Shown: positions 16,337-27,069, numbered from the stretch's first letter. The stretch: 64,000 bases of DNA from Parenemella sanctibonifatiensis (GCF_002250565.1 NZ_NMVJ01000001.1:1-64000); one strand, 5' to 3'. Numbers and translations are program-made. Notes: generated by a model from the letters alone, not told the origin.

Positions 16337-18082
16337 TCAGCCGGCGCGGTTGATGGCCGCCAGCACCGCCTTGAGCGAGGCCCGCACGATGTTCTCGTCG
16401 ATGCCGACACCCCAGACCACGGTGCTCTCGGCCTCCACCTCGACATAAGCCGCCGCCACCGCATCACCGCCCGCGGTGAGCGCGTGTTGGTGGTAGTCGA
16501 GCACCTGAACTCGGCGACCGACCATCGCCAGTCCGTCCACGAAAGCCGACACCGGACCGTTGCCTTCGCCGACGATGCTGTGATCGACTCCGTCCTTGCG
16601 GACCACGGTTTCGATCCGGTCGGTGCCGTTGCTGGTGCTCGAGGACACGGGCCCGAGCTCCAGCCCGGTGGTGTTGAGGTATTCCTTCTCGAACAGCTGC
16701 CACAGGGTGTCGGCGTCGATTTCGCCGCCCTCCCCCTCGGTATGGGCCTGGACGGTGCGCGCAAACTCCATCTGCAGCCGCCGCGGCAGATCCAGGTGAT
16801 GCTCGGTCTTCATCAGGTATGCCATGCCGCCCTTGCCGGACTGCGAGTTGACCCGGATCACTGCCTCGTAGGAACGACCCACATCGTGGGGGTCGATCGG
16901 CAGGTAGGGCGCCTCCCACGGGATGTCGTGGATGCCGACCCCGGTCTCCGCGGCGCGCTTCTCGAGGTCCTCCAGACCCTTCTTGATCGCGTCCTGGTGG
17001 GAGCCGGAGAAGGCTGTATAGACCAGATCGCCGGCGTACGGATGCCGTGCCGCCACCGGCATGCCGGTGCAGTACTCGACGGTCCGGCGGATGTTGTCCA
17101 TGTCGGAGAAGTCGAGCTTGGGGTCATAGCCCTGGCTGAACAGGTTCATGCCCAGCGTGACCAGGTCGACGTTGCCGGTGCGCTCGCCGTGACCGAAGAG
17201 ACAGCCCTCCACCCGGTCCGCGCCGGCCATCAGGCCCAACTCGGTGGCGGCCACGGCGGTGCCACGGTCGTTGTGGGGGTGCAGCGAGATGCAGACGTTG
17301 TCGCGGTTGCCGATGTGGCGGCCGAAGTATTCGATCTGGTCGGCGTACACGTTGGGCGTGGACATCTCCACGGTCGCCGGCAGATTCAGGATGATCTCGC
17401 GGCCGGGCTCGGGCTGCCAGCGATCCATCACCGTGCCACAGACCTCCAGGGCAAAGTCGGTCGGCGTCTGGGTGAAGATCTCCGGGGAGTACTGATAACC
17501 GAATTCAACCTCGCCCAGATGCTGTTCGGCGTACTTCATGACCAGCTCGGTGCCGCGGGCGGCGAGGTCGATCGTCTGCGCCTCATCCATCCGGAAAACG
17601 ACTCGGCGGAAGAGCGGCGCGGTGGCGTTGTAGAGGTGGATGGTGGCCCGCTGCGCCCCGACCAGGGACTCGGCGGTGCGCTGGATCAGGTCCTCCCGTG
17701 CCTGGGTCAGCACGCTCACGGTGACGTCATCGGGGATGGCGTCCTCGACGATCAGGCTGCGCACGAAGTCGAAGTCGGTCTGCGAGGCCGAGGGGAAACC
17801 GATCTCGATCTCCTTGAAGCCCATCTGGACCAACAGGTCGAACATCTTGCGCTTGCGGGCCGGCGTCATCGGGTCGATCAGCGCCTGGTTGCCATCGCGC
17901 AGGTCGGTGGAGAGCCAGCGCGGCGCGTGGTCGTGGACCTTGGTCGGCCAGGTCCGGTCCGGCAGCTGGACCGGTTCGAAGGCCCGGTAGCGGCCGAACG
18001 GCATCGGGCTGGGTTGCTGGACCGGGCGGGGCTGGCTGGGGTGGCCGTGCACGGATTCAGGCTGGGGAATGTCAGTGGTCAT
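16337..18082 (-). CDS. leuA: 2-isopropylmalate synthase
   Basis: 581 residues, the long actinobacterial form. It condenses acetyl-CoA with 2-ketoisovalerate, the first step of leucine synthesis. The catalytic barrel has WLSTDLRDGNQALIDPM, GFKEIEIGFPSASQTDFDFV, the HPHNDRGTAVAATELGLMAG metal/active-site motif and GNVDLVTLGMNLFSQG. The C-terminal LeuA dimerisation domain for leucine feedback follows after residue about 440 (LELGPVSSSTSNGTDRIET onward). GAGGAA precedes the ATG. Expression is probably attenuated through the leader peptide and hairpin upstream (18113-18201). Confidence 0.97.
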   Translation of the reverse strand: MTTDIPQPESVHGHPSQPRPVQQPSPMPFGRYRAFEPVQLPDRTWPTKVHDHAPRWLSTDLRDGNQALIDPMTPARKRKMFDLLVQMGFKEIEIGFPSASQTDFDFVRSLIVEDAIPDDVTVSVLTQAREDLIQRTAESLVGAQRATIHLYNATAPLFRRVVFRMDEAQTIDLAARGTELVMKYAEQHLGEVEFGYQYSPEIFTQTPTDFALEVCGTVMDRWQPEPGREIILNLPATVEMSTPNVYADQIEYFGRHIGNRDNVCISLHPHNDRGTAVAATELGLMAGADRVEGCLFGHGERTGNVDLVTLGMNLFSQGYDPKLDFSDMDNIRRTVEYCTGMPVAARHPYAGDLVYTAFSGSHQDAIKKGLEDLEKRAAETGVGIHDIPWEAPYLPIDPHDVGRSYEAVIRVNSQSGKGGMAYLMKTEHHLDLPRRLQMEFARTVQAHTEGEGGEIDADTLWQLFEKEYLNTTGLELGPVSSSTSNGTDRIETVVRKDGVDHSIVGEGNGPVSAFVDGLAMVGRRVQVLDYHQHALTAGGDAVAAAYVEVEAESTVVWGVGIDENIVRASLKAVLAAINRAG

Positions 18083-18112
18083 GTCGGTTCCTCACACAAA
18101 TGATCTGGGGGT

Positions 18113-18153
18113 GGCCGACGACAGGTCGATGCTCCGCAACAAGGAGGTCGGCC
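18113..18153 (-). promoter_or_regulatory. Candidate leuA attenuator hairpin
   Basis: GGCCGAC and GTCGGCC (18113-18119 and 18147-18153) pair perfectly and enclose a second possible stem (CTCC with GGAG). The hairpin begins at the base right after the stop codon of the Leu-rich leader peptide and ends 30 bases before leuA. A ribosome stalled at the Leu codons would change which stem forms. The precise terminator/antiterminator pairing is not resolved by eye. Confidence 0.6.
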
Positions 18154-18201
18154 TCAGCGACCCTCATTGCGGCAACCAAGAAGCAGGAGAACCTGTGCCA
18201 C
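18154..18201 (-). CDS. leuA leader peptide (MAQVLLLLGCRNEGR)
   Basis: A 15-residue reading frame, GTG to TGA, with four consecutive leucine codons (CTC CTG CTT CTT) at positions 5-8, two of them rarely used in this GC-rich DNA. On the minus strand TAGGGT lies 7 bases before the GTG, so the peptide is translated from a leaderless transcript. Leu-rich leaders ahead of leuA are known in actinobacteria and sense charged tRNALeu by attenuation. Its stop abuts the hairpin at 18113-18153. Confidence 0.75.
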   Translation of the reverse strand: MAQVLLLLGCRNEGR

Positions 18202-18244
18202 GTTGGCGACCCTAGCACTTTCGACGACGCTGATTGGTCGGGGC

Positions 18245-18802
18245 TCAGCTCACGCCGACGCGCGCCTGCCAGTCCGCGACAGCCGCGGCGACCTGGTCGG
18301 GCAGCTGCTGCGGGGCCTGGTCGGCCAGGACGGTCCGGTTGCCGCGCCACTCGGTCTCCACCACGATGCCGTCCGCGATCCGGTGGCTGTTGCCCGCCTC
18401 GCTGCCGCGCATCTCGGTGATGCGGTCGCCCTGGCGCACCAACTCCACCGGGCGCGGGGTCGGCACCTGCTGGGACTCCGACAGCACCGTCACCGGGAGC
18501 CGACTGCCGTGCGGATCGTGGACCAACCACTCCCCGACCAGGTCAAGCATGCCGAAACTCGGGATGGTGTCACGCGGCCAGTGCGGCTGTCGGATCCAGT
18601 TGTGCTGGACGCCGTTGCTGACATCGCTGAAAGCTGAGTGCTGCCAGTTGCGGATCTCACCTACCACACTGATCCGGGACTCGACGTGATAGAGACCATC
18701 AGGGACCACGAAACAGCTCAGCGTGTTGAGCGCCCGGCTGTCCCGGTGGCGCAGCAGCACACCGTCGACACGGTCCTCTTTCACGAACCAGAAGCGCTCC
18801 AT
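18245..18802 (-). CDS. Hypothetical protein
   Basis: 185 residues from the ATG at 18802; a TTG two codons upstream is also in frame. Minus-strand TAGAGT ends 6 bases before that ATG, suggesting a leaderless transcript. The protein is soluble, with no signal peptide or membrane segment. It opens MERFWFVKEDRVDGVLLRHR and contains GLYHVESRISVVGEIRNWQH and SEWR/EWLVHDPHGSRLPV-like beta-rich stretches. No family is recognised. It stands between leuA and era; the gap to era is 42 bases and no functional link is evident. Confidence 0.65.
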   Translation of the reverse strand: MERFWFVKEDRVDGVLLRHRDSRALNTLSCFVVPDGLYHVESRISVVGEIRNWQHSAFSDVSNGVQHNWIRQPHWPRDTIPSFGMLDLVGEWLVHDPHGSRLPVTVLSESQQVPTPRPVELVRQGDRITEMRGSEAGNSHRIADGIVVETEWRGNRTVLADQAPQQLPDQVAAAVADWQARVGVS

Positions 18803-18844
18803 GCTCAAACTCTAGAGCACAACTTTGTCGACCTTTGGCCCACC

Positions 18845-19855
18845 TCAGAAGCCGAGCCGGTTGAGATACTTCGGGTTCCGTTGCCACTCCTTCAGCACCT
18901 TGACGTGCAGCGCCAGGTGGACCGGCATCCCGAGCAGGGCGGAGATCTCCTTGCGTGCCGCAGTGCCGACCTCCTTGAGTCGGGCCCCCCGATGGCCGAT
19001 CACGATCCCCTTCTGGGAATCACGTTCCACCACCAAGGAGGCGTGCACGTCCATCAGCGGCTTGTCCTCGGGACGGTCCTCGCGCAGGCCCATCTCATCG
19101 ATCTGGACCACCAGCGAGTGCGGCAACTCCTCGCGTACGCCGGCCAGCGCGGCCTCGCGGATCAGCTCGGCGATCCGGGTCTCCACCGGTTCGTCGGTGA
19201 CCACGTCATCGGGATAGAGCGGCGGCCCCTCCGGCAGCAGCTTGATGACCTCGTCGAGCACCACATCGACCTGGTCGTCGGTGACGGCCGACACCGGGAT
19301 GATCTGCTCCCAGCGGATCCCCAGCTCGGCCTCCAACTGCTGGATCGCCACCAGGTGTTTCATCATCCGTTCCGGGCTCACCAGGTCCGACTTGGTCGCG
19401 ACCGCGACCAGGGTCGGGGTGCGGTCCAGTTCGGCGAGTTGCTGCACCAGGTAGGTGTCGCCCGGACCGATTCGCTGACTGGCCGGCAGGCACACCGCCA
19501 CCACGTCCACCTCGGACCAGGTGTCGCGGACCAGATCGTTGAGCCGTTCGCCGAGCAGGGTCCGGGGCCGGTGCAGACCCGGCGTGTCCACCACCACCAG
19601 CTGCGCGCCCGGCCGGTTCACCACCCCGCGTACCGCGTGGCGGGTGGTCTGCGGCTTGTCCGAGGCGATCGCAATCTTCTCCCCGACCAGGGCATTGGTC
19701 AGGGTCGACTTGCCGGCATTGGGCCGCCCCACGAAGCACAGGAAACCGGAGCGGAATCCCTCGTAGGCCGCGAGCGGATCGGTCGGGGCCGCATCCGTCT
19801 CCGCAACATCCCGGTCGGCTGCCTCATCTGGCTCGAAGCTCTGGTTCTCGGTCAT
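18845..19855 (-). CDS. era: GTPase Era
   Basis: 336 residues. Era binds the 3' end of 16S rRNA and assists 30S assembly. The G1 motif GRPNAGKST is at about residues 42-50, G3 DTPGLH follows, G4 is ATKSD, and the C-terminal KH domain carries GIVIGHRGARLKEVGTAARK. About 35 acidic residues precede the G domain, longer than in E. coli. The ATG overlaps the CorC stop by 4 bases (19852-19855), closing the phoH-ybeY-corC-era operon. Confidence 0.97.
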   Translation of the reverse strand: MTENQSFEPDEAADRDVAETDAAPTDPLAAYEGFRSGFLCFVGRPNAGKSTLTNALVGEKIAIASDKPQTTRHAVRGVVNRPGAQLVVVDTPGLHRPRTLLGERLNDLVRDTWSEVDVVAVCLPASQRIGPGDTYLVQQLAELDRTPTLVAVATKSDLVSPERMMKHLVAIQQLEAELGIRWEQIIPVSAVTDDQVDVVLDEVIKLLPEGPPLYPDDVVTDEPVETRIAELIREAALAGVREELPHSLVVQIDEMGLREDRPEDKPLMDVHASLVVERDSQKGIVIGHRGARLKEVGTAARKEISALLGMPVHLALHVKVLKEWQRNPKYLNRLGF

Positions 19856-21213
19856 CGGCGTCCTCTCCCGGCCTCGGCGGCCAATTCGGTGGCGGCTTGG
19901 GCACCCGGGTCATCCTGACTCGGGTCGTGGGGACCCTCAATGTCGGTGGGAATCTGGGACACCAGGATGGTCGCGATCTGGTGGCGGCGGTTGGCGCCAC
20001 GCTCGGCGATCAGTTCCAGGCCCTCCCAGTGCAGGATCGAGCCGTGGATCGGGACCTTGTTGAGCTCCTTGGCCATCAGGCCACCGAGCGAGTCCACGTC
20101 ATCGTCGTCGACCTTGAGGCCGAACAGGTCACCCATCTCGTCCACGGACAGACGGGAGGAGACCCGGAATCGGCCATCGCCCAGGTCGGTGACCGGCGGG
20201 ATCTCGGCATCGTACTCGTCGACGATCTCGCCCACGATCTCCTCGAGGATGTCCTCAATGGTCGCCAGACCTGCTGTGCCACCGAATTCGTCGATGACCA
20301 CGACCAGGTGCGAGTGGGTCAGCTGCATCTCGCGCAGCAACTCATCGACCGGCTTGGAGTCCGGACAGAACGCCGCCTCCCGCATCATCTTCGACACCTT
20401 GAGGGTGGTCTGCGAGGAGGCATCGTCGTAGACCCGTTTGATCAGGTCCTTGAGGTAGAGCACGCCGATGACGTCGTCCAGGCCGTCGTCGCCGATGACC
20501 GGGATCCGGCTGAAGCCCGAGCGCAGCGCCAGCGACACCGCCTGGCGCAGGTTCTTGTGGTGCTCGATGTAGACCATGTCGGTGCGGGGCACCATCACCT
20601 CGCGCACCATGGTGTTGCCGAGGTCGAAGACCGAGTGGATCATCTTGCTGGAGCCGGCCTCGATGAGTTCGTTGGCCTCGGCGATGTCGACCAGTTCGCG
20701 CAGCTCGGCCTCCGAGGAGAACGGGCCGTCGACGTAACCGCGGCCCGGGGTCAGGGCGTTGCCGACCAGGATCAGCAGCGACACGAAGCCGCCGAAGACC
20801 GTCGTCACGGCGGACACCAGCCCGCCGGTGGCCAGCGCCACCGCCTCGGCGTGCTGGCGCCCGAGCGTGCGCGGCGCCACGCCCCAGACCAGGAACGAGA
20901 TCAGCACCAGACCGATGCCCGCCACCACCAACTGCAGCCACAGCGCAGGCAACACCTGTACGCACAGCACCACCAGCACCACCGAGGCCATCACCTCGAC
21001 GACGGTGCGCAGGAAACGCACGCTGTTGACGCTGGGGGCCGGATCCTCTGCGATCAGCAGAAGCCGTTCGGCGCCGTTGCGTTCGTCGTCGACCAGGGCC
21101 GTGGCCCGGGACTTCGACAGTGACTGCACGGCGGTCTCGATGGCGACCAACAGGCCGGCCAGGATGGTCAGCAGGCCGCCGAGCACCGCCAACCAGATCT
21201 GGGCGGAGGTCAT
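19852..21213 (-). CDS. CNNM/CorC-family (hemolysin C-like) transporter protein with CBS domains
   Basis: 453 residues. An N-terminal CNNM/DUF21 membrane domain with about four hydrophobic segments (first one LAVLGGLLTILAGLLVAIET, up to residue about 145) is followed by two CBS domains (VMVPRTDMVYIEHHKNLRQA, then HLVVVIDEFGGTAGLATIED) and a C-terminal CorC_HlyC domain (about residues 345-430). Such proteins are linked to magnesium/cobalt efflux; older names call them hemolysins. The gene is coupled to era by a 4-base overlap, as in many actinobacteria. Confidence 0.93.
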   Translation of the reverse strand: MTSAQIWLAVLGGLLTILAGLLVAIETAVQSLSKSRATALVDDERNGAERLLLIAEDPAPSVNSVRFLRTVVEVMASVVLVVLCVQVLPALWLQLVVAGIGLVLISFLVWGVAPRTLGRQHAEAVALATGGLVSAVTTVFGGFVSLLILVGNALTPGRGYVDGPFSSEAELRELVDIAEANELIEAGSSKMIHSVFDLGNTMVREVMVPRTDMVYIEHHKNLRQAVSLALRSGFSRIPVIGDDGLDDVIGVLYLKDLIKRVYDDASSQTTLKVSKMMREAAFCPDSKPVDELLREMQLTHSHLVVVIDEFGGTAGLATIEDILEEIVGEIVDEYDAEIPPVTDLGDGRFRVSSRLSVDEMGDLFGLKVDDDDVDSLGGLMAKELNKVPIHGSILHWEGLELIAERGANRRHQIATILVSQIPTDIEGPHDPSQDDPGAQAATELAAEAGRGRR

Positions 21214-21277
21214 CGTCGCACCCCCGCCATCCCGATGTCCCGATGGGACGAACTACTTTGAGGCGGCTCCCCGCGGC

Positions 21278-21745
21278 TCACTGTTTCCTCCTGATGCGTT
21301 CATCGGCCCAGTCGGCGATGATGCGATCGTTGAGACCGAACATCTCGGCCTTCTCCTCGGGCTCGGCGTGGTCATAGCCGAGCAGGTGCAACAGACCATG
21401 GATCAGCAGATATTCAGCCTCAGCCTGCGGTGACCGACCGTTGTCGGCCGCCTGAGCCTCGGTGACGGCTGGGCACAGCACGATGTCACCCAGCAGCCCC
21501 TCCGGCGGTTCCTCGTCGTCACGCGGCGGCCGCAGCTCATCCATCGGGAAGGAGAGCACGTCGGTGGGGCCGGGCTCGTCCATGAACTTCTCGTGGTACG
21601 CCGTCATGGTCGGCTCGTCAACCAGCAGGATCGACAACTCCGCCAGCGGATGGATCCGCAGCTGTTCCATGGCAAATCCAGCCAGTGCGATGAGCTCCTG
21701 CTCCGGCGCTTCGCGACCCGATTCGTTCGACAGGTCGATGGTCAC
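21278..21745 (-). CDS. ybeY: Endoribonuclease YbeY (rRNA maturation)
   Basis: 155 residues, the family's normal length. The zinc site is intact: LLIHGLLHLLGYDHAEPEEK, the HGxxHLxGYDH signature, near residues 114-133. The upstream block DVLSFPMDELRPP is also diagnostic. YbeY matures the 16S rRNA 3' end and takes part in ribosome quality control. Its start overlaps the phoH stop by 4 bases. A 64-base gap separates it from corC. Confidence 0.96.
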   Translation of the reverse strand: MTIDLSNESGREAPEQELIALAGFAMEQLRIHPLAELSILLVDEPTMTAYHEKFMDEPGPTDVLSFPMDELRPPRDDEEPPEGLLGDIVLCPAVTEAQAADNGRSPQAEAEYLLIHGLLHLLGYDHAEPEEKAEMFGLNDRIIADWADERIRRKQ

Positions 21746-22812
21746 TGCTCGCTCCCCCGGTCCGGGCGTGGCTGATTGGCCCGCCGTTGCTGGCGGTTCT
21801 CCTGGTGGCCGGTGCTTCCCTGTGTGTGAACTGCCTCGAAGCTGTCGTAGGCCGCCACGATCCGGCCCACCAACTTGTGCCGGACCACGTCATGGCCGGT
21901 GAGGTTCGCGAAATGGATGTCCTCCACGCCGGTCAGAATGTTCTGCACCACCCGCAGCCCGCTGCGAACACCGCCGGGCAGGTCAACCTGGGTGACATCA
22001 CCGGTGACGACCATCTTGGAGCCGAAACCGAGCCGGGTCAGGAACATCTTCATCTGCTCGGCCGAGGTGTTCTGGGCTTCGTCCAGGATGATGAAGGCAT
22101 CGTTGAGGGTGCGACCACGCATGTACGCCAGCGGCGCGACCTCGATGGTGCCTGCCGTCAGCAGCCGGGGCACCGAATCGGGGTCAACCATGTCGTGCAG
22201 GGCGTCGTAGAGGGGCCGCACGTAGGGGTCGATCTTCTCGTTGAGGGTGCCGGGCAGGAAGCCCAGGTGTTCGCCGGCCTCGATCGCGGGTCGGGTCAGG
22301 ATGATCCGGTTGACCCGCTTCTCCTGCAATGCCTGGACTGCCTTGGCCATCGCCAGGTAGGTCTTGCCGGTGCCGGCTGGACCGATGCCGAACACCACCG
22401 TGTGCTTGTCGATGGCATCGACGTAGCGCTTCTGGTTCAGCGTCTTGGGCCGGATCGTCTTGCCCCGGTTCGACAGGATGTCGTGGGTGAGCACCTCGGC
22501 TGCCGCGACCGGGCTGTCGGCGCTGATCATCCCCACGATGCGCTCGACGGCATCGTTGGTCAGCCCTTGCCCGGTACGCAGCACCTGCACCATCTCGCGC
22601 AGCACTCGTTCCCCTTGTCCCACCGCGACAGCGTCGCCACGCAGGGTGACCTCGTTGCCGCGTACATGGATGTCCGCGGACAGTTCCCGCTCCAAGGTCC
22701 GCAGGAAGCTGTCCCGGGGGCCGAGCAGGTGGACCATGTCCAAGGAGTTCGGCACGGTGATCTGGCGCACCTCAACACCGCCGTTCGGGGCCGCATCACC
22801 CCATCCGGGCAT
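21742..22812 (-). CDS. phoH: PhoH-family ATPase
   Basis: 356 residues. The C-terminal PhoH domain holds Walker [16 protein letters not shown] (about residue 143) and a DEAQN Walker B ([19 protein letters not shown]). The N-terminal KH-like part includes [20 protein letters not shown]. PhoH proteins are RNA-linked ATPases co-operonic with ybeY and era. The tail after the domain is Gln/Arg-rich ([13 protein letters not shown]). The chosen ATG gives [11 protein letters not shown] before the conserved region; a later start (VRQITVPNS) is possible. It heads the operon toward era. Confidence 0.95.
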   Translation of the reverse strand: MPGWGDAAPNGGVEVRQITVPNSLDMVHLLGPRDSFLRTLERELSADIHVRGNEVTLRGDAVAVGQGERVLREMVQVLRTGQGLTNDAVERIVGMISADSPVAAAEVLTHDILSNRGKTIRPKTLNQKRYVDAIDKHTVVFGIGPAGTGKTYLAMAKAVQALQEKRVNRIILTRPAIEAGEHLGFLPGTLNEKIDPYVRPLYDALHDMVDPDSVPRLLTAGTIEVAPLAYMRGRTLNDAFIILDEAQNTSAEQMKMFLTRLGFGSKMVVTGDVTQVDLPGGVRSGLRVVQNILTGVEDIHFANLTGHDVVRHKLVGRIVAAYDSFEAVHTQGSTGHQENRQQRRANQPRPDRGSEQ

Positions 22813-22860
22813 CTGATGAGTACTCAGGATTCCTCCGCAGGTAGATTCTCGGACCCCATG

Positions 22861-23787
22861 CTAAGCCTGTTCGGCCCGAAACGGGTAAGGCATTGCTCCA
22901 GAACCCATCAGACTGGCCCCGGCCCGTTCGGATCCACTCATCAGGGCGGCTGTGAGGTCGCGGCTGTCCCACTGGTCGAGTGCTTCCCGGCGGCCCGCCG
23001 GGTCAGTTCCCGACAGCACGGCTGCCAGCAGGCCGACCATGAAGGCGTCACCGGCACCGATGGTGTCGACCACGTCCACCTGCGGCGCGGCGACCTCAGC
23101 CTGGGCGCCGGCGCGGGTGCGGGCGTACGCCCCCTCGGAGCCGCGGGTGAGCACCAGCAGCGCGGGGCCAGCACCGGTGGCCGAGTCGGCCCAGTCGGTC
23201 AGCGCCGTCACCGGATCCTGCCCCGGCGCCAGCCAGGCCAGGTCCTGTTCGGAGACCTTCACGATGTCGCTGTGCGCCACCAACCGGGACACTCGGTGCT
23301 GCGCGGTGGCCGGGTCCCCCAGCAACGGCGGCCGGACGTTCGGGTCGTAGCTGACGAGGGGTCGGCTGGGTAGTTGTCGGGTCTCATGGAGCAGCTGGCG
23401 TACGGCCCGGCTGCCGGGCTCCAGCACTGCCCCGAAGGAGCCGACGTGGACCAGCTCGACCCCCGCTGGCGGCTGGACCGGGTTGAGCCGCCAGTCCACC
23501 GCAAAGTCATAGTCCGCATCGCCATCGGCTCCGATCGTCGCCGTGGCACGGGCGGTGGCGTTGACCCGGGTCTCCTGCAGCGTGATCGGCGGCCCGGGTG
23601 TCTCACGCAGCGCGGCTCGGATCAGGTCGGCCTGCGGATCCTGCCCCAACGCGGTCGCAAAGGTGACCTGGTGCCCGGACCGCGCCATGCCCAGTGCCAC
23701 GTTGAAGGGTGACCCACCGGGACGCTGCTGCGGCGCCGCGCCCGGTGTCATGATGACGTCGACGAGGGACTCGCCGACCACGAGCAC
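22861..23787 (-). CDS. PfkB-family carbohydrate kinase (fructokinase-like)
   Basis: 308 residues. PfkB signatures: N-terminal LVVGESLVDVIM and PGGSPFNVALGMARSGHQVTF, and C-terminal DVVDTIGAGDAFMVGLLAAV holding the catalytic Asp and anion hole. The look is closest to fructokinases, but ribokinase-like activity on other sugars is possible. It starts with GTG 2 bases after the stop of a small upstream gene, so the two are co-transcribed. The next gene downstream on this strand is phoH, after a 48-base gap. Confidence 0.9.
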   Translation of the reverse strand: MLVVGESLVDVIMTPGAAPQQRPGGSPFNVALGMARSGHQVTFATALGQDPQADLIRAALRETPGPPITLQETRVNATARATATIGADGDADYDFAVDWRLNPVQPPAGVELVHVGSFGAVLEPGSRAVRQLLHETRQLPSRPLVSYDPNVRPPLLGDPATAQHRVSRLVAHSDIVKVSEQDLAWLAPGQDPVTALTDWADSATGAGPALLVLTRGSEGAYARTRAGAQAEVAAPQVDVVDTIGAGDAFMVGLLAAVLSGTDPAGRREALDQWDSRDLTAALMSGSERAGASLMGSGAMPYPFRAEQA

Positions 23788-23789
23788 GG

Positions 23790-24011
23790 TCAGCGGTCCG
23801 CTGCCTCGTCGTCACAGACCGCCTCGTGGGCGGCCCGCGACGAGAATCGGTCGACCACCGGTTCGTTGTCCTCCCGCAACCCTTCATAGGGTCGCGACGA
23901 GCGCCGACTGGTGACTCGGTGCCGCCAGCTCTGGGGCTGGTCACTGCTGTGCCCATCACCGACGCGGGAGCCGGGCCGAGCCGGCTGCGCGGTCTGCTGT
24001 TCCTCCGTCAT
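23790..24011 (-). CDS. Small hypothetical protein upstream of pfkB
   Basis: 73 residues, MTEEQQTAQPARPGSRVGDG onward, highly charged and probably disordered, ending in an acidic ADR tail. The stop lies 2 bases from the pfkB start and AGGATC precedes the ATG, which makes a real co-transcribed gene plausible. It is divergent from the queuosine-precursor transporter across a 54-base gap. No family is recognised. Confidence 0.5.
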   Translation of the reverse strand: MTEEQQTAQPARPGSRVGDGHSSDQPQSWRHRVTSRRSSRPYEGLREDNEPVVDRFSSRAAHEAVCDDEAADR

Positions 24012-24065
24012 GGCCTGATCCTGCCATGCGGACAGGCAAACCGGAAGGGCTACACTGCCGTGCTT

Positions 24066-24776
24066 GTGAGCACGACTACCTCCGCCGTCACTGCACCGGC
24101 GTACGCCAAGCGCGGCACCGGCCACTACGACCTGCTGGTCGTCGGGGTCTGTGTCGTCATCATCCTGTCCAACATCGGTGCCTCCAAGGGCGTCCAGATC
24201 GGACCGTTGGTCACCGACGGCGGCTTCTTCCTGTTTCCGCTCGCCTACATCCTGGGCGACGTGATCTCCGAGGTGTACGGGCCGAAGGCGGCCCGGCGCA
24301 GCATCATCCTCGGCTTTTCGGCCGCCCTGTTTGCCGTGCTGACCTTCTGGGCGATCATCGCGCTGCCCGGTTTCACCGACGACTACGGCCTCGCCAAGCA
24401 GGAAGCCCTCGAGGTCGCGCTGGGGCCGGTCTGGCAGATCGTCGCCGCGAGCCTGGCCGGCTTCGCCGTGGGCCAGGGCCTGAACGCCTGGGTGATGGCC
24501 TCGATGAAGCGCCGCACCCAGGAGAAGCATCTGGTCGCCCGGATCATGGGCTCCACCGGTGTCGGCGAATTCGCCGACACCGTGGTCTTCTGCGCCATCG
24601 CCGCGACCGCCATCGGCATCAGCGGCTGGGGCCAGTTCGCCAACTATGTGATCGTCGGCTTCCTGTGGAAGACCTTGGTGGAGTTCCTCATGGTGCCGGT
24701 CACCGCGAAGGTGATCGGCGTGATGAAGCGGCACGAGCCCAGCTATCAGGAGGCGCTCGCCCGCACGGAGTCCTGA
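24066..24776 (+). CDS. Queuosine precursor transporter (YhhQ/QPTR family)
   Basis: 236 residues with about six membrane segments. Diagnostic blocks are LLVVGVCVVIILSNIGASKG, FFLFPLAYILGDVISEVYGP and MGSTGVGEFADTVVFCAIA. The family imports queuosine precursors (preQ0, preQ1 or queuine). I start at GTG 24066, 9 bases after a -10-like TACACT (24051-24056); an in-frame GTG at 24060 is an alternative. A tgt gene lies 2 kb away, and no de novo queuosine synthesis gene is in the window, which fits salvage of an external base. Confidence 0.9.
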   Translation: MSTTTSAVTAPAYAKRGTGHYDLLVVGVCVVIILSNIGASKGVQIGPLVTDGGFFLFPLAYILGDVISEVYGPKAARRSIILGFSAALFAVLTFWAIIALPGFTDDYGLAKQEALEVALGPVWQIVAASLAGFAVGQGLNAWVMASMKRRTQEKHLVARIMGSTGVGEFADTVVFCAIAATAIGISGWGQFANYVIVGFLWKTLVEFLMVPVTAKVIGVMKRHEPSYQEALARTES

Positions 24777-24797
24777 CCGAGGCTTGGGCCTGAGCCC

Positions 24798-25634
24798 TCA
24801 GGCCAGGTCGAGGTCGACCCAGGCACCGTCCTGGGCTGCCGACAGCTGGGCGCCCTCGATGATCGCCACCGGCGCCATCAGGTCCGCACGGTCGTGGGCA
24901 GGCGCCTCACCGCGCAGGAAGTCCGTGAACCAGCTGACCATGTTGGTGTAGAAACCGCCCGGGTTGACCACGTCGACCTTGGTGTATTCCTCGGCTCCGA
25001 CAGCCTTGAAACCGCCCGACCACTGCCGCTCGGCGCCGACCCGGCAGTCAAGGCTGCCCCACCGCTCCCCCAGGTCGACCGCTACCAGCGCGGCGCCCTC
25101 GCGGCCGATGTTGCGCACTCGGCGCACCTGCGTGCCGACCATGCGCAGCAGCACCGCGACCGAGTGGATGCCGTAATGGTCCCACTTGCCGTAACCGCGC
25201 ACCCACGCCGCCTCGACGGCGGTCGGGTCGAGATCCACCGCATCGAACTCCTCAGCATGGGACAGGCCGGATGCCGCCACCATCGGGGTGTTGTGCTGTT
25301 GGGCCAGATCGAGCAGCCGGTTGCCCTCGGCGATGCTCGGCGCCAACAGCTTGTCGACCACGGTCGGCAGCCCGGCCGGCAGCACCTGCTCCAGCAGCGC
25401 GGGATGGGCCTCGATGTTGTCCGGTGCCATCACCACCACGCCGTCGGCAGCCTCCAGCGCCTCGGCGACCGACTCAGCGCGCTGGACACCGAACTCCTGA
25501 CACCAGTCCTCGCCCTCGGACGGATCCGACTCGTAGGCCACCAACTCCAGGTCAGGGATCAGGTCCCGGAAGGCCTGGGTGAACACTTTGCTGTGGTACT
25601 GGCGCAGGTGATGGTCGATGTACGCAATCCGCAT
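24798..25634 (-). CDS. Short Gfo/Idh/MocA-like oxidoreductase
   Basis: 278 residues, shorter than the family's usual 330-390. The Rossmann part is atypical: RIAYIDHHLRQYHSKVFTQA stands where the glycine-rich motif is expected. The Lys of the usual EKP motif is kept in VVDKLLAPSIAEGNR. The substrate domain has GYGKWDHYGIHSVAVLLRMVG, with the family's conserved G-x-H, and GEAPAHDRADLMAPVAIIEGA at the end. It probably still binds a dinucleotide and a sugar derivative, but catalysis is uncertain. It lies between the transporter gene and tgt; no operon partner is clear. Confidence 0.75.
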   Translation of the reverse strand: MRIAYIDHHLRQYHSKVFTQAFRDLIPDLELVAYESDPSEGEDWCQEFGVQRAESVAEALEAADGVVVMAPDNIEAHPALLEQVLPAGLPTVVDKLLAPSIAEGNRLLDLAQQHNTPMVAASGLSHAEEFDAVDLDPTAVEAAWVRGYGKWDHYGIHSVAVLLRMVGTQVRRVRNIGREGAALVAVDLGERWGSLDCRVGAERQWSGGFKAVGAEEYTKVDVVNPGGFYTNMVSWFTDFLRGEAPAHDRADLMAPVAIIEGAQLSAAQDGAWVDLDLA

Positions 25635-25703
25635 GGGGATTCTCCTCGTCGTTGACGCGGCCAGACTACCGTTTTCCTCGGGTCCCGGTTGGACCGGCTC
25701 GGC

Positions 25704-27061
<1,358 letters not shown>

Positions 27062-27069
<8 letters not shown>

